A stretch of 64,000 nt of DNA from Nymphaea colorata (GCF_008831285.2 NC_045138.2:4863205-4927204); one strand, 5' to 3'; shown: positions 25,421-38,868, numbered from the stretch's first letter. The notes: generated by a model not told the origin, from the letters alone. Numbers and translations are program-made.

Positions 25421-26650
25421 TTAAAGCTGTTAGAAAAAAGTTAAAAGAAAGTTTCATTGCTCTGGCATGAATCTGGTGGCAACGCATTCGCGCCAGAGTT
25501 GTCCATACGTTGGGTTACTAACTTACTACAGCCGCAGAGGATGGGATGCCACCAGCAATTAGTTTTTACCAGCAGTGTACTATCTTAGTTTTACTAACTC
25601 ACTAACTGCTAATTTTACTTTAATAATCAGAGATTTTTCACCAACAGGCGAATTAAAATTTTTAAGTTTTATAAAATTTTACTTGTTTTATATAAAAATT
25701 TTGAAAAATGATATTTCAACTCCTGTCAAAATTTAAAAACTTTAATTTGATTCTCCTCATAAAAAATTTCTAGTTCCTCGGGTCTTCTATACTTAACTGC
25801 ACCATATGAGATGTTCAGTGCCATACTTGCTGGTTTTTCGGCATAAATCAGCCATCCCTTTGCTTCCTATGAAGAAATGAGTGTGCATACACACCCCTGT
25901 ACACTCATAAATACTCATAAATACACATGAAAGGAAACCATATTTAGGACTTTGAAAATTTTCATAACCTTTTTTCTTCTTAAAAAGTTTTTTTTTATTT
26001 AAACAACAGTGTTTTGGTCATTACACATCCCTATGCACATAAGCATTTTTGCCATATGAAGCCGGTGTCATTGCTTTGTCAACCCATGAGACATGGGTTT
26101 TCTTTTCATGTGTGGTATTTTCTATTTTGTAAAGAGTAATTTTTTCTTCCAAAAAAAAATAATAAATGCAACTTTTTTGGATTTTCCATTTTGTCTTTGT
26201 AGGAGGCTTCTTGCGTTCTTATTCGATGGACCGTTAGATTGAATGTTCTTTACTTAAGGTCCTATTTAAACTTATGGTTTAGGACATGACATGGACTTAT
26301 TTGAAAACTTATTTTGTGAGGCCAACGTGGGCCGATAAAAATAACTAAGTGGTAACCGTTCGAGCAGCATTGGCATAAACTTTAGTTGTTTGTGACTGAA
26401 TGGAAAAGATTAATAACTTTTAAACTCTATATGAATCAACGAAGTTTTTGTGCATGCATACATATTTTCTTGAATTGAGTTGACACTTAAAGATAGGATT
26501 ATTGTCAAAGGAATGGGCCAATTTCATGTTTTAATTTCTTGCAAAGCTTTCTCAATTCAAACGTTTGCAGAGTCAAATTGATAGAGGGGCTTTTAGCTTT
26601 GGATTCAGATTAAAAATCAAATCCATTTAAATATAAACATGAATATATGA

Positions 26651-27069
26651 TGCACAAGAATGAAGACCATAGTTGTTCAAAGGTTCTCCCTTTCACGGTC
26701 GAAACACACCCACACCCTCAAAATTAAGGCTAAGCATTAGCTTGGAACGGGCCGGCCCAAGGCTACACAAAGTCGGGTTCAGGCTGGCTCAAAGTCCTTG
26801 CTTGTGGCCCAAGTCCAGCCCGCTTAGTCTGTTGGGTACCCAGTTCAATGTCAACTTATATTTGAAACTCTTAATATTTCATATTTTAATATCTCAAAAG
26901 CTCTTACCAACGTGCCTAAAGTTTTTAAGGATGCCATCTGTAACACTTGAAGAGTTTATAAGAGTGTCATCAGCAACACATGAATAGTTTTTAAGGGAAT
27001 CATCTGCGACACACAAAATGTTTTTAAATGAGTTGATTGCTAATGTCTATTGAAGAAGTTCCATTCTTG
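26651..27069. other. Spacer between units A and B
   Basis: No gene seen. Contains a GGGCCGGCCC-centred patch (26745-26830) of the kind found in MITE fragments, and three short repeats built on AACACATGAA/GTTTTTAAG words (26900-27030). Confidence 0.4.
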
Positions 27070-27575
27070 CAACAATTCTTATTGTCCTAATAAACTGAAA
27101 CCCTCTAATTTATCATTTGCAAGCATTTACTAAATTTAACGTTTAGTTAAGACAAAAAATTTTAAGCCAAGTACTTGAGAGGAAGCAAAGGAACAAGTTG
27201 AACAGGAAGGGGCCAAGGAGCCAAACATTTGGTACATTATTGGCCACCCAGCAGTTATGTCATGTATGTTTTAAGGCAATATTGTTATTGTCAGATAGGA
27301 TCATCATCATTATTATCTAAATTAAACTACTCAACCTTAGATAAGTTACATGAATTTACAGTAGCTAGCACTCTTTAATTATATTGAATCACCAACTACA
27401 TCTGCCTCTTGACTCAAGTACGCTTATGCTAGGCATGTAGGGAAGTTGGGGAAACATTTAAACCATATTGAGGCCCTTTTCGGGATTACATGAAAAAAAA
27501 CTTTAGCTCTCCACAAGGAAACTTTCCACGAAAACACTCTTAAAGAAAACAAGAAAACCCAACTGGCATATACAT

Positions 27576-28034
27576 AAGGATGCAATGGATATTCGAATTG
27601 GATATACTTTTTACTATATTAACCATTTGGGATATTCACATATTAGAATTTGAGTTTGTATTTGAACATAAATGAAGAAAAGTCACATCTGAATCCAAAT
27701 CTAAAATATGATTTCACAATCTAAATCTGATTTGAATCTGATTTTAAATTCACATCCGAATCCGAATCCAGATCCAAATTTTAAACAAAACAGCTGATTT
27801 TCAAAATATAGGGCTTATTAATATAGAATAACTATTTAAAACTGGATCCGATCCAAATCCGAATCCGAATCTAACTGAGCATTCACACATATTTGAATCT
27901 GACCAGACGTCGTTTCTTAAATCCAAATCTGATCTTATTTCTTAATTGGATATTAAATTTTTTGATGTCTTGATTTTTTCGAAACTATTCAGTCAGATAT
28001 TATCTGATACAAGTCGAATATATTGACATCTCTA
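27576..28034. mobile_element. MULE-type MITE, 459 bp, perfect 9-bp target duplication
   Basis: The left end is AAGGATGCAATGGATATTC and the right end, reverse-complemented, is TAGAGATGTCAATATATTC. The flanks are CATATACAT on both sides (27567-27575 and 28035-28043). A 9-bp duplication is typical of Mutator-like elements. The body is made of AATCCGAATC/AATCTGATT words. The element is shared by units A, B and (right part only) C, so it predates the duplication. Confidence 0.78.
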
Positions 28035-29409
28035 CATATACATCAGCTATTTCATTTATAGTCCAGTTATGTCCCGTCATCGCATGAAAGGTCTAAGTTT
28101 TTGTGAATGATGCGCCATTACAAATTCCAGGAAATCTTAGACTAGCAAATATCCAAAAGTTAAATAAAGTGTGGCATCCGAGAAAAGTGATTTCTTAAAA
28201 TTCATCTAAAAGTGTTTGCTTCTAGTTACCAATGAAGGATCATTTTAACTGAACACACGCTAATAACTTCTTTTGTGCCCCAAAGAAAAGTTCTCAAGCC
28301 AAACAAACACCAAACAGTTTTACGTTTGCCGTATGCAAACAAGTAGAAGAAAGTCCAATTTTGCTTGTCATTTAAAGGGCGTGAAAGTTGCATGGCTGGC
28401 CATAGCTAGCTAGGAACATATCTTGGCTGCATTATGTATGAAAAAAGTTCATCCACATGAAGCTAAAAAATGTGGACCTATAATGTATTGTGTACAACTA
28501 AGATTTCACACTCATTTGGTCTGTTTTGAATTGGATCCATATGTTAACCAAGGTACGGGGGACCCATCCAGGCCAATTTGGTCTGCAAGCTCTACTAATA
28601 ATTCAAGTTGTCAATTTCAATGAGAAAATTTTACATCGGAAAGTTATTTGAATGAGAAAAATTTAAGTGGAAAATTTCTTTCATCACTTCGAATGAGAAA
28701 ATTTTACTTCCGAAAGATATTTGAAATTTTCAAATGCGAGTTTGAAATTAAGCCTCGGATCTTAAGTTGAAATTCTTTAACCAGGTTATATGTTATGACC
28801 CCTAACAAAAGTAATGTGCTACAGACTGAAAATTACCAAAATAGCTCCCCCGGTTAAATAGAAGATCCCCCTTCTTATAATGGCAAAAGTGAAACCTAAA
28901 AAAAAAAAAAAAATCCTTGTAAATTTACAAAAATACCCTTCTGATAAAAAGTGGGAACATGACTACCCCTTAAGTTAGGGGCATAAGATAGAAAGTGCTA
29001 TAGAAATAGTAATGTGAGAATAATTTTGTTGGTGCATGTGGTAGGAGTTTCAAATTTTCAATAATTAAAAAAAAAAAAACCATACCATAAGATCGTTAGA
29101 GTCATTTTGGTTTGTATCACCGTTGAAACATGTAGGCTTGTGCAGGCAATTGCCCACACAGGCTCACACAAATTGTATTTTTACATAGTCATGCTCCAAA
29201 ATTATTTTCTTGTCTACCTACTAATGTATCCATTCTTGACTTTCATAAGCATCATGGTACGTGCAACAAAGTTATGCAGCAACACATGTTTATAGATATC
29301 TCCTGAGGGTTTTTTGAAGCTGATTTATAATATTACTAGTGAAAATTTCAACTGCATGTTGATGTGCTGGGCCGGTCTGTTGTCACTTCAAACTTTGTTT
29401 TGGAGCTAG

Positions 29410-30060
29410 GAGTGTAACTACCTGACCCACTCTCAAACTTGAGCCCCTAGTCTAGTGTGAGAATAAGTCAAGTTGTTATGGTAGTATCAAAGCCAGGTTC
29501 AACACTCAGACTTGGGACCCAACACATGTGGATGCTTGTGCCTTAAGGGATGGATTATAATGCCCAAAAGTTTAGTCTTGTATTGAAGATTGTGAGGAAT
29601 CTTCAAAGGCTTATAAAGAGAGTTATTAAAGTGGTTGGTTATCCTGGTTCCTAATATTTTTCAGTTTGAAACCGAAACTATCAGGAGGTGGGTTGGGATT
29701 TACAAAATAAAAGTTTAGTGTCACATTGAAGATTGTGATGGATCTTCAAGAACTTATAAAGAGAGTTATTAAAGTGGTGTGGACGCGTGTCCTTTAAGAG
29801 GATGATTGTAAACCTTAAAAGTTTAGACTTGTATTGAAAATTATGAGGAATATTCAAAAACTTATAAAAGAGTTATTAAAGCCAGGGGCGAAGGGGGGGG
29901 GGCCACCTAGGCCATGGCCCCACCCCGGCCAATGAAAAATAAAATTTTTTAATTGCGTCGTGCATTTTTTGGATTTGAATTCAATTGGCCCTACCCGTAT
30001 TCAGCAATTGGTTTTACTGGTTACTAATATTTTTTTGAGTTGAAATCAAAACTGTTAGTG
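29410..30060. mobile_element. TRIM-type LTR cluster in unit B with nested repeat
   Basis: A PBS-like TGGTAGTATCAAAGC (29479-29493) is followed by three head-to-tail stretches (from about 29555, 29700 and 29815). Each has AAGTTTAG(T/A)...TTGTATTGAA or CACATTGAA, then CTTATAAA and GAGTTATTAAAG. The third is interrupted at about 29883 by a GGGGCGAAGG-type MITE fragment with a G run. The cluster breaks unit B at the GTTTTGGAGCTAGG site that is continuous in unit A. Confidence 0.55.
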
Positions 30061-30664
30061 TCGAGCTGGGTTGGTCTGTTGAGCTGAGCTCGACCTGACT
30101 TTGTACAACTTTACTAGAGTGCAAGCTGAGCAAGATATGAGTCGAGTCATGTCAAACTGATAGAGCACGAGCTCGATTGGGCTCGTGTGCAGCCCAACTC
30201 GTTATTAAATAATTAATGAAGAGAATGACAGATCGGAAGTTCTTTAAGTTGTGGTGGCAGTAGTTGTTGCTGTATGTTGTAGCTAGCGCCACTGACTGGT
30301 GCGAGTGAACATGGTATATTACTAGTACATTCACTGTAAGGGATGGCTCCATGTGAAATGAACATGACAAAAAGATAACAACTCACTAAAGGGGTGTTAG
30401 AGTCATTCGGGGACACTCTTGACTTGTCAATCAAACATACAAATTAACCAGGTCGTTGCACATGGTTGTTTTTTGAAAGTGACATCTAAACACAAAGTTT
30501 ATCTTTGACCGATTAATAATGCATACAAGGATCAAATAACCACTTAGTCAGCTAATATATGTAGTATATATGTCAATTTAAATTGAATCAAAACTACCTG
30601 CTGGGATGTCAATTGAACAAATTAAGCCTACCCAAATGGGTGGTGGGCCATTTTTTGCATATAC

Positions 30665-30665
<1 letters not shown>

Positions 30666-30700
<35 letters not shown>

Positions 30701-30880
30701 AGATTGAACTATTGCCCAAATGGAAGCAGCTTAGTTGGTCATGCTAGTAGGCCAGTGTGTGATCATCAGTTTGATTCTTATAAGCACAAATCATCGAGAG
30801 CAAGTTTTTTACGCCACCTCTATGTATCTAATGAGTGTACGCTGGATGTGAACCCTACTACCAATATGCATATTTACTTA
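30666..30880 (+). mobile_element. SINE-like, tRNA-related piece
   Basis: After a (TG)n(AG)n tract, the sequence AGCTTAGTTGGTCATGC resembles a polymerase III A box and CAGTTTGATTC a B box about 35 bp later. The unit C counterpart starts at 35277 and is cut at about 35330 by an Ogre LTR. Ends are not defined. Confidence 0.4.
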
Positions 30881-30924
30881 CATGTCCAAATATTGAATAT
30901 GCATGTACGTGACTTAATAAATAA

Positions 30925-31155
30925 TTATGAAATAACAAATAAGTATGAGATAATGTTTATGAGATAACAAAATATTTATGAGATAATGAGATAACGGGTG
31001 GACGGATGTATGAGATAACGGGTGGACGGATGTATGAGATAATGCTTATGTGATAATAAAATATTTATGAGATAATAAGATAACAGACGGATGTGTGAGA
31101 TAATGCTAAACATAAGTATGAGAAAATATTTATGAGATAATGAGATAACGCTATG
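30925..31155. repeat. Minisatellite (TATGAGATAA-based)
   Basis: Short words TATGAGATAA(C/T) recur about ten times. A 23-bp unit containing GGGTGGACGGATG is repeated twice exactly (31008-31040) and again in decayed form near 31085. There are no spacers of uniform length with unique content, so this is not a CRISPR array. Confidence 0.75.
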
Positions 31156-32345
31156 AGCGGGACAAAAAACAGTTTAAAGGAGCATATTGGTTACAACGAT
31201 GTACATATACGGACTGACAAATTTTACTTTTATCGAATTCTCAAATCTTTTTTTTGTAGTTTTCTCAATCCCTACCAGAAAAAATTATGGCCATCTTTTT
31301 TTTATCAACATGACGCATAAAATTTCATGCACAGGAACAACATATATAATCAGCTTCGCTTCTCACAGATTAATGGTGGCAGTGCCGCACTATATTTTAA
31401 TTGATGCGTGGGTTTACCAAGATCCTAAAACAGATAGGGGGTGAGGATTGACAACCAACGTGCATGGCCTTATGGAATTCCAGGCATAAGAGTCCACGCA
31501 TGTCGTGGTGTCTCTGACCCTAGCCCTTACTAATTAAGACGTTGATGATCCTTCCAAGACTCTACTTCTGCTCCCATGTTGTCAGGCCTATCAGTGTTAA
31601 CTGAATTTTAATTAACACTGGAAAAACTTACAATTCTACAGCATCAGATAATAAGTACTCCTGTGCGAAGTGGGATTCACCCAGCGTTCATATCGTAAAC
31701 CTATGCCGCAGATGTTTTGTCAGATCAAAGATTCTGATCACCTGCAGCCTTCCCAAAAGTATAGTCTTCCGCTCAACTGTAGCTTCTATCTTGAAAGCTG
31801 TCACTCTTTTAGAACTACTGTTGACAAGGAAGTCCTTCCTCTTCATCGTTGCAGCAGCAAATAATTGATTCATCTTTACCTTCAATGCAAATGCAACCTA
31901 CTAGGGGGTTGGAGTACTCTCTTATAAGACGTACAAGCTGTCAAAGCAAAGTTTCAGTGGTCTGACATGAATCTGGTAGTGGCACATTCTCGCCAGATCA
32001 AGTTGGCCATGTGTTGGGTTACTGGCTCATCCAGAGGACGGGCTGCCGCCAGGAAATGGTTTCTAAGCAGCAATGGTGTCTCTGCCTCGGTTTTACCTCA
32101 CCAGCTGTATCATCCCTGCTCACGGGTTTGGCGTCTCGCCAGTGAAATAACTGAACTTTCATACTCAACTGCATCGTGTCAGTGATGGAGATGCTCTAGT
32201 GCCACAGCTGGTTTTTGTTACTGTGGAAGATGCGTTTCTGGGCATAAACCAGCTGTCCCCGTGCTTCCAAGATTCGGCCCATATGAGGCTGGCCGCGACT
32301 GCAAAGTATTGTCTCTTTTGTCGAAAGTAATTTTGTATTGAAAAC

Positions 32346-32939
32346 AAAAATGAACTAAAACTCTGTGTGATCAATTACCTGCATGGCTTAATCTTGATTT
32401 TGCGAACGGACAAGGCATTCTAATTAAAGCTGGATCATAGCCGATCAAGATCTAATAGAGGTCATGCTCGACTAAGACTAGCTGGTGCACATTATTAAGG
32501 TTTGAGATACAGGGAACCAGTGCGGGATTTAACATGATGCAGTCTAAACAATTAAGCCACATGAACATCGTTGGCGTAGTCTGTTCATCGCTCATGCGCA
32601 CTACTAGGGGTCTGAAGTTCTAAATGAAAATTAGGCTAAATCTCCTCTATGGATCCAACTTTCTTGAGTCCAATCCATAAGAATCGTAGAGAACAGCTGC
32701 AAAGCACAGCTTAGGAGAAGAAATTGGAGTTTTTATAATAAAAAATCTAGAATTTTACATTTAATCGGATAACTACAATACACTCCATTGTACCCGACAT
32801 TTAAGCAAAATATCAGGTATATATATAATATATATAAAAGCTTATTATTGATATACTTCTCCCTGAATTACTTTTAAGAACACATCGTTTGCAGTTTTAG
32901 ATGTGCTTTCCTTTTAACCATAAAAAGTTTAATAGTTTT
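32346..32939. other. Sequence between units B and C
   Basis: No gene recognised and no counterpart seen in unit A. It may mark the junction created by the duplication. Confidence 0.4.
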
Positions 32940-35334
32940 CATAATTTCTTAATCGGATACTAATTTTTTATATATCTCTTCTTTTTTTACAGAATGATTC
33001 AGTCCGATATTATATGATATAAGTTGAATATATTGACATTCTTACGTATACATCAGCTATTTCATTTATAGTCCAGTTATTTCCCACAATCACATGAAAG
33101 GTCTAAGCTTTTGCGAATCATGTGCCATCACAAATTCCAGGCACTATTAGACTAGCTAATATCCAAAAAGTTAAATAAAATGTGTTATCCGAGAAACGTT
33201 ATTTCTTGAGATTCCTTAAAATTGTTCTTTTCTAGTTACCATTTTAACTCAACGGACGCCAATAACTTCTTCTGTGCGCCAAAGAAAAGTTGTCAAAGCA
33301 AACAAACAACAAATAGTTCTCCGCTTGCCATATGCAAATTACTAAGTAGAAGAAAAGCCAAATTCTGCTTGTCATCTAATGGGCGTGAAACTCGAATGGT
33401 TGCCAGGAACAGATCTTGGATGCATTAATTATTTATGAGAAAACTTTGGTCCACATGAAGCTAAAAAATGAGGACCCATATGTACTGTGTACTACTGAGA
33501 TTTCAGAGCCACTGGGGCTGCTTTTAGTTGGATCCATATGTTAACCATCGTGCGGGACATGACCCATCCTGGCCAAGCACTATTTCTAATAATTCAAGTC
33601 GCTAATGCTAATAAGATTTTTTTAGTAGAAAATTTCTTTCTTCACTTTCAATGAGAAAATTTTACTTGGGGAATAAATTTAAAGTTTTAAAAATCGGGCT
33701 TGAAATTAAGCCTTAGATCTTAAATTCAAGCAGGTTACGCTAGGTAGGTTATATGTTATGGCCCCTAACATGAGTCATGTACTACAAACTGGAAATGACC
33801 AAAATACTTCTACCGGTTAAATAGAAGAAAACTTCAAATAAATTATTATAAAATTACAAAAATACCCTTCTGGTAAAAAGTGGGAGCACGAGTTGTACAT
33901 GTTAGGCGCATAAGATAGAAAGTGCTATAGAAGTAGTGGTGTGAGAAGAATTTTGTTGATGTATGGGGTAGGAGTTTCAAATATTTAATATCTAAGAAAA
34001 TTTTCATAGCATAGCATTGTGAAGAGTCATTTTGGTTTTGCACCCAGCGTTGGAGGTAGATGTGGGCTTGTGTAGGCAATTGTCCACACAGGCTCACACA
34101 AATGGTATATTAACATATTAATGCCCCATGAACAATGTTGCAAATTTTCAAAAAATTTAAAAAATCTTTAAAAATTATGAAAAATAAAATAAATGAGAAA
34201 TTAATGAAACAACGTCGAAAAATAAACAAGCAACAATTAAAATTAGACTGCAAACAGACAGATTGGCATTGAAATTAAAATATGAAATTCAAAAAATCCT
34301 TTTTTTTTTATCTTTTCTGGTGAGTTGCTTTTTGCATTGTTAGTGCATTTCTTTAAAAAAAACGCACACACATTTTCATTGACTGCAATATTGACTTTGA
34401 ATTAAGTTATGCATCAACACTTGGTTCTGGGATTCCTGTGGGTTCTCTAAAGCTGATTTATAATATTAGTAGTGAAAATTTCAGCTTTATGCTGAAGTCC
34501 TGGGCCGGTCTGTTGTCACTTCCAAAACTTGATATAAGTCCCAAGCAAATCACTAATATGGTCAGCCTATTGTCCTTTCTCTCATTGAACAATTTAATTC
34601 TGCTACCTAGCTACCTTGGACTATGGAATTAGAGGGTATGTAAAGCTCGACTCGTTGTAAGAACTCTGACTCAATTAAATTCAAGTAAACTTGTTTAATT
34701 TAGGTTTCTTTTTTGTAATTTTTGCACTTAAAGCTAAGAAAAGAAATTAAGTCAAATGGGGAATTGGTAAAAGAGCTTAAAAGAGTCAAGCTCTAGCCGA
34801 GACTCAGTCTGGGTCTGTTGAGTCGAGCTCGACCTGACCTTGTACAGCTCAACTAGAATGCAAGCCCATCATTGACTTGGTACATTCAGGGGACACTCTT
34901 TGACTTAATCAAACATACAAATTAACCTGGTCGTTGCACATCGTTGTTTTTTGAGAACGTATTCAAACACAAACTTAACTTTTCATTATCGATAAGTGTC
35001 TCCCTGTTTGACCCGTTTATCTTTGAGCGATTAATAATGCATACAAGGATCAAAGAACCGACTTAATCAGCTAATATATGTCAATTTAAATTGATTCAAA
35101 ACTACCTGTTATGATGGAAATTTAACAAATTAAGCCTACCCAAATGGGTGGTGGATCAATATATACATGTGTGTGTGTGTGTGTGTGTGGAGAGAGAGAG
35201 ATTGAAACTTTAAACTTTGATTTGTGACAAGAATTAAAACCTAAACTTTCTTCTTTTAGACTGCAACATGAAAAGCAAGAACTATTGCTCCAATGGAAGT
35301 AACTTACCTGGTCGGTCCGGTAGGCTAGTGAGAA

Positions 35335-37793
35335 TGATTTTGGTCTTTTTGCTGGGCAAAACAAATTTGACCCTCCTTTTGATAAAAAAAACCTCCTTTT
35401 AGAGGGCGATTTTAGTCTTTTTGGATGGACAAAGGACAAACTCATTTTGAAAAAAAAAATATTTTTATAAGCTTAATGGCCAATCATACCCATTTTCAAA
35501 CCATTTCTTTCTCTAAATAATTCAAAATTATGTGAAATTTGAGTGAAAATGAGGTGAAATTCAAAAAAAAATCAAATTTAGGGTTTTGGCTCCAAAATTC
35601 TCTATAAATATTCTCAACTTCCCCCCCTCCCCCCTTTTGGGCAAGAGTGGCCCTTGGGAGAAAACCTAGAGTATTCTCACATGAAGACTTAGGGTTTCTC
35701 TTGAGCTCTCTCTCTCTCCCTCTTCCTCTTTCCATTTCTCTACAATTTGGAGCTAGCTACAACTCTTCAAGAGAGCACCAATGACCCCTTGGAGGACTCA
35801 TCTTTATCATCACGGAGCTTCATTGAAGGTGAGTTCGAGTTTATTTCAAGGATGATTGTTTATTTTCCCTAAGTCATTTTCTCATTTAGAGGTATGTAAT
35901 CATCATCACTTTCATTTTTTCTTTCCTCTCTTCTTCCTCTCCTCATGGCCAAAAGAGATAGCTCTCAACTCTATTTTAGAACTAAGAGGCTATACTCAAG
36001 TACACCGAGAGCATGGAAAATGATATGATCATTCATTTTATGATTAGCTCATTTTTTTTTCTCTTATTGAATGTAGCATTTTGCTTTTCTTTCCTCTATT
36101 CTTCATCTTTCCATGGCCAAAGGAGATAGTACTCAATCTCTATTATAGAGACAAGAGACTATGCTCGAGTGCACCGAGAGCATGAGAGGATGAGATGATA
36201 TTTTATTTTATGATGCTCTTTCAAATGTTCTTGATGTTGTTATTTTTCTTCATTGTTATTGCTATTTCTATTTCTTGAATATATTTTTGTTGTCTTTCTC
36301 ATTTTATTTTCTCTTTTTATTTTTCATCTCCTCATGGCCAAAGGAGATAACACTCAATCTCTATTATAGAGACAAGAGGTTATGCTCGAGTGTACCGGGA
36401 GCATGGAAAATAAGAGGGAATATCATTTCCTCTATCTCTCTCTATTTCTCTCTTTTTCTCTCTATCTCTCTATATCTTTCTTTCTCAACCTTTCTCTCTC
36501 TCTACGTTTTTCTCTCTCTCTCCACCTCTCTCTCTCTCTATGTCTTTCTCTCTCTATCGTACTCTCTCTCTCTTCCCTCTCCGTTATGCTCTCCCTCTCC
36601 CTTTTTCCTTCCTTGAATGTTGTCGATATATTATCAATGCATGATATTCTAATCTTCTATTTACATACCAATGAACGGTGAGAATGAGGGTATGGCTTGG
36701 ACCTCTTTATTTTCATATTAATTTTTGAGATTGGGGCTTGTCCAACCCGGAGAAACCATCACGAAAATGTACATGTTAAAATGCATTTGCATGTCATTTT
36801 ACGTTAGTTTCTTTCCTAATCACCTCATTATGAACCCTAAAGAGTGTCTCGATGTGTTGTTAGATTTTCTTTCATATACCCAACGGTGGAAGAAACATAT
36901 TCCCTTGTAACCAAACCATAATATTCTATGTTTTTATGCAAATCATATTTTCCAAAACATTTTCAAAAGAAATCTCTCTAATGCGGCCTTGGAGACTTAG
37001 CTTAGGCTCTTTATATCCCTCTTAGGATGTAGTCCTTCATCTTTTCCATTCTTTCAATATCTTACCATTTATGATTTTAATTTTTTATTTGCCGACTCAA
37101 TCAAGACCACAAACCAAGTAATGACTCAATATTGGATCCATATTTGATGGTCTACAACCCCAATCTATTTTCAAAAAAATTTCCTTCATATATATGCTAT
37201 TTACAAAAACAAAAATCTTAGATGTATGTTATGGTAGGAATGCATCTAGATGAATGTTATGGTAGGAATGAATGATTTTCTCTTTCAATCATATAGGATC
37301 AATGCATTCATTCATTTTTACTCACTTAATGTCACGTATGATCACAAGCACCTCTCTAAAAGAACTTAAGCAAAATGAGATGAAACTCTAACCAGGTGGT
37401 AACCGAATTAGAGCAATATCTCAAACCTATTTAATGTCTTAAGAGAACACTAAAATGATTTCAAAATGACTTTTCAAGCTTTCCAATGATATTCACAAGG
37501 ATTTCCTTCTAGTTTTCCCAAAACATTTCACATTCTCAAGCAACTCTTCAAGAACCTTTTCAAAAGCTTGAAACATTAAACTTCTATACCGCATATAAAA
37601 TCAAAGAGATGTTCAAGTTAAAATGAAATGCATCAATAATAAACATAGCCCTTGGGTTGATTACCCCTGGTAAAGACACCGGGAACAGTCGACCCTCGTA
37701 CCGACGGGCGAGTCTCTTTCTTTCCTATTTCAAAACAAAAACTCATTGTTTTGGAGCATTCCAAAACCAACCAAAAATTTTGGAATGCAAACA
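35335..37793 (+). repeat. Ogre-type LTR, 5'-truncated
   Basis: Ends exactly at ...GGAATGCAAACA as the other LTRs do, but begins inside U3 (at the GACCCTCCTTTTGATAAAA motif), about 300 bp short of the expected TG start. It has TCTATAAATA at 35601-35610 as a likely TATA box, three repeats with CTCATGGCCAAA(A/G)GAGATA (35944-36420), and a CT-rich tract (36425-36610). It abuts copia pol at 37794. Confidence 0.8.
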
Positions 37794-38868
37794 GTTCCCA
37801 TGTAGCTAGTTTCTTTGAGGAGATTTAGAGTGTACTTTCTCTGACAGATGAACACTCCTTTATCAGATTGTGCTAGTTCAATGCCAAAACAGTATCTCAA
37901 TTTTCTTAAGTCGTTTATCGCGAATTCCATTTTGAGATAGTATTTTACTCGTGTCACGTTTTGTATGTCATCTCCCGTTATTATAATATCAGCCACATAA
38001 ACTAGTAATATAGTAATCTTTCAAGTACGACTGTAGATAAACATGGTATAGTCAGACGTGCTTTTGAAAAACCAATTCTCACAAGAGCCTCACTAAGTCG
38101 GGAGAACCATGCCTGGGGGATTGTATTAATCCATATAGAGCCTTTTTCAATTTACACACATACCTTTTTTCATTTTGAATGCCTTCTGGTGCTTCCAAAA
38201 ACAACTTCATTTAAGTCGCCATGTAGGAACACATTTTTTACATCCAATTGCATAAGTTCCCACCTTTTGTTTGATGCTACTGAGAGTGATATTCTGAGAG
38301 AGCTCATTTTGGCAACTGGGACGAATGTTTCGTTATAATCAATTCCTTCAGTTTGCGTAAATCCCTTTGCAACCAATCTTGCTTTGAACCTCTCGATAGA
38401 TTCATCGCTCCTGTATTTTATTCGGTACACCCACTTGCACCCAACAACCTTTTCTCCTTCTGGTAGAGACACCATTTCCCACGTGTGGTTCTTTTGTAGT
38501 GCTTTTAGTTCTTCTTTCATAGTGTCTCTCCATCTTGGATCCATGTTTGCCTGCAAAAAATTCTTAGGCTCTTCAGGGTGGTAAGTATTCAATACATAAT
38601 CTCGATATCGTTTTGACAAATTTTTAAACGTTAGATAATCATCAATGGAATGAATTTTGTGAAAAGATAAGTATGTATGTAAATCATTTAGCCTGGTTGG
38701 GGGTTTGGTGGATCTAGACGATCTTCGTAATGGCTGCTCGATCAGGACTTCTTGACCTTTGAGCCATTTCATCATCTTGAGGATTAGCAGTGCTATTAAC
38801 TTCATTGGACTGAGGAGGATGTTGATCATCATTGCTTTGATTTTGGTTCTCACGAAATTGATCGTCAT
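37794..38868 (-). pseudogene. Copia reverse transcriptase
   Basis: The N-terminal RT part is open at 38868-38170: [20 protein letters not shown], then [22 protein letters not shown] and [12 protein letters not shown], all standard copia RT motifs. After a frame break the catalytic box appears near 37995-37980 as YVAD in place of YVDD, followed by YLKMEFAINDL and YTLNLLKET. The second-position Asp change would inactivate the polymerase. The frame stops at the junction with the Ogre LTR. Confidence 0.88.

Larger units (their letters stand above)
22070..26650. repeat. Segmental duplication unit A
   Basis: First of three tandem copies of a roughly 4.6-kb segment. It shares with unit B the opening AATAAACTGAAAC, TTAACGTTTAGTT, AGTACTTGAGAGGAAGCAAA, the MULE-type MITE, the GTTCTCAAAGCAAACAAAC block (23340), the GCCTCCCCAAAAGTATAGTC block (25187) and the GAATCTGGTGGCAACGC block (25470). 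It shares with unit C the distal part (GAGGCCAACGTGGGCCGATA near 26320). No intact gene is seen. The block near 25000-25250 looks protein-like on the minus strand in all three copies but I do not recognise it. Confidence 0.85.
27070..32345. repeat. Segmental duplication unit B
   Basis: Second tandem copy. It matches unit A from AATAAACTGAAAC (27090) on and ends near 32345 after the GTATTGTCTCTTTTGTCG block, so it is shorter distally than A and C. It has gained TRIM-type LTR sequence (29410-30060), a SINE-like piece (30700-30880) and a minisatellite (30925-31155) that are absent or different in A. Confidence 0.85.

Noticed and set aside
30925-31155. CRISPR-like array
   Set aside because: Repeats overlap and vary with no unique spacers, and this is a plant genome; it is a minisatellite. 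The array at 52100-52390 was rejected as CRISPR for the same reason.
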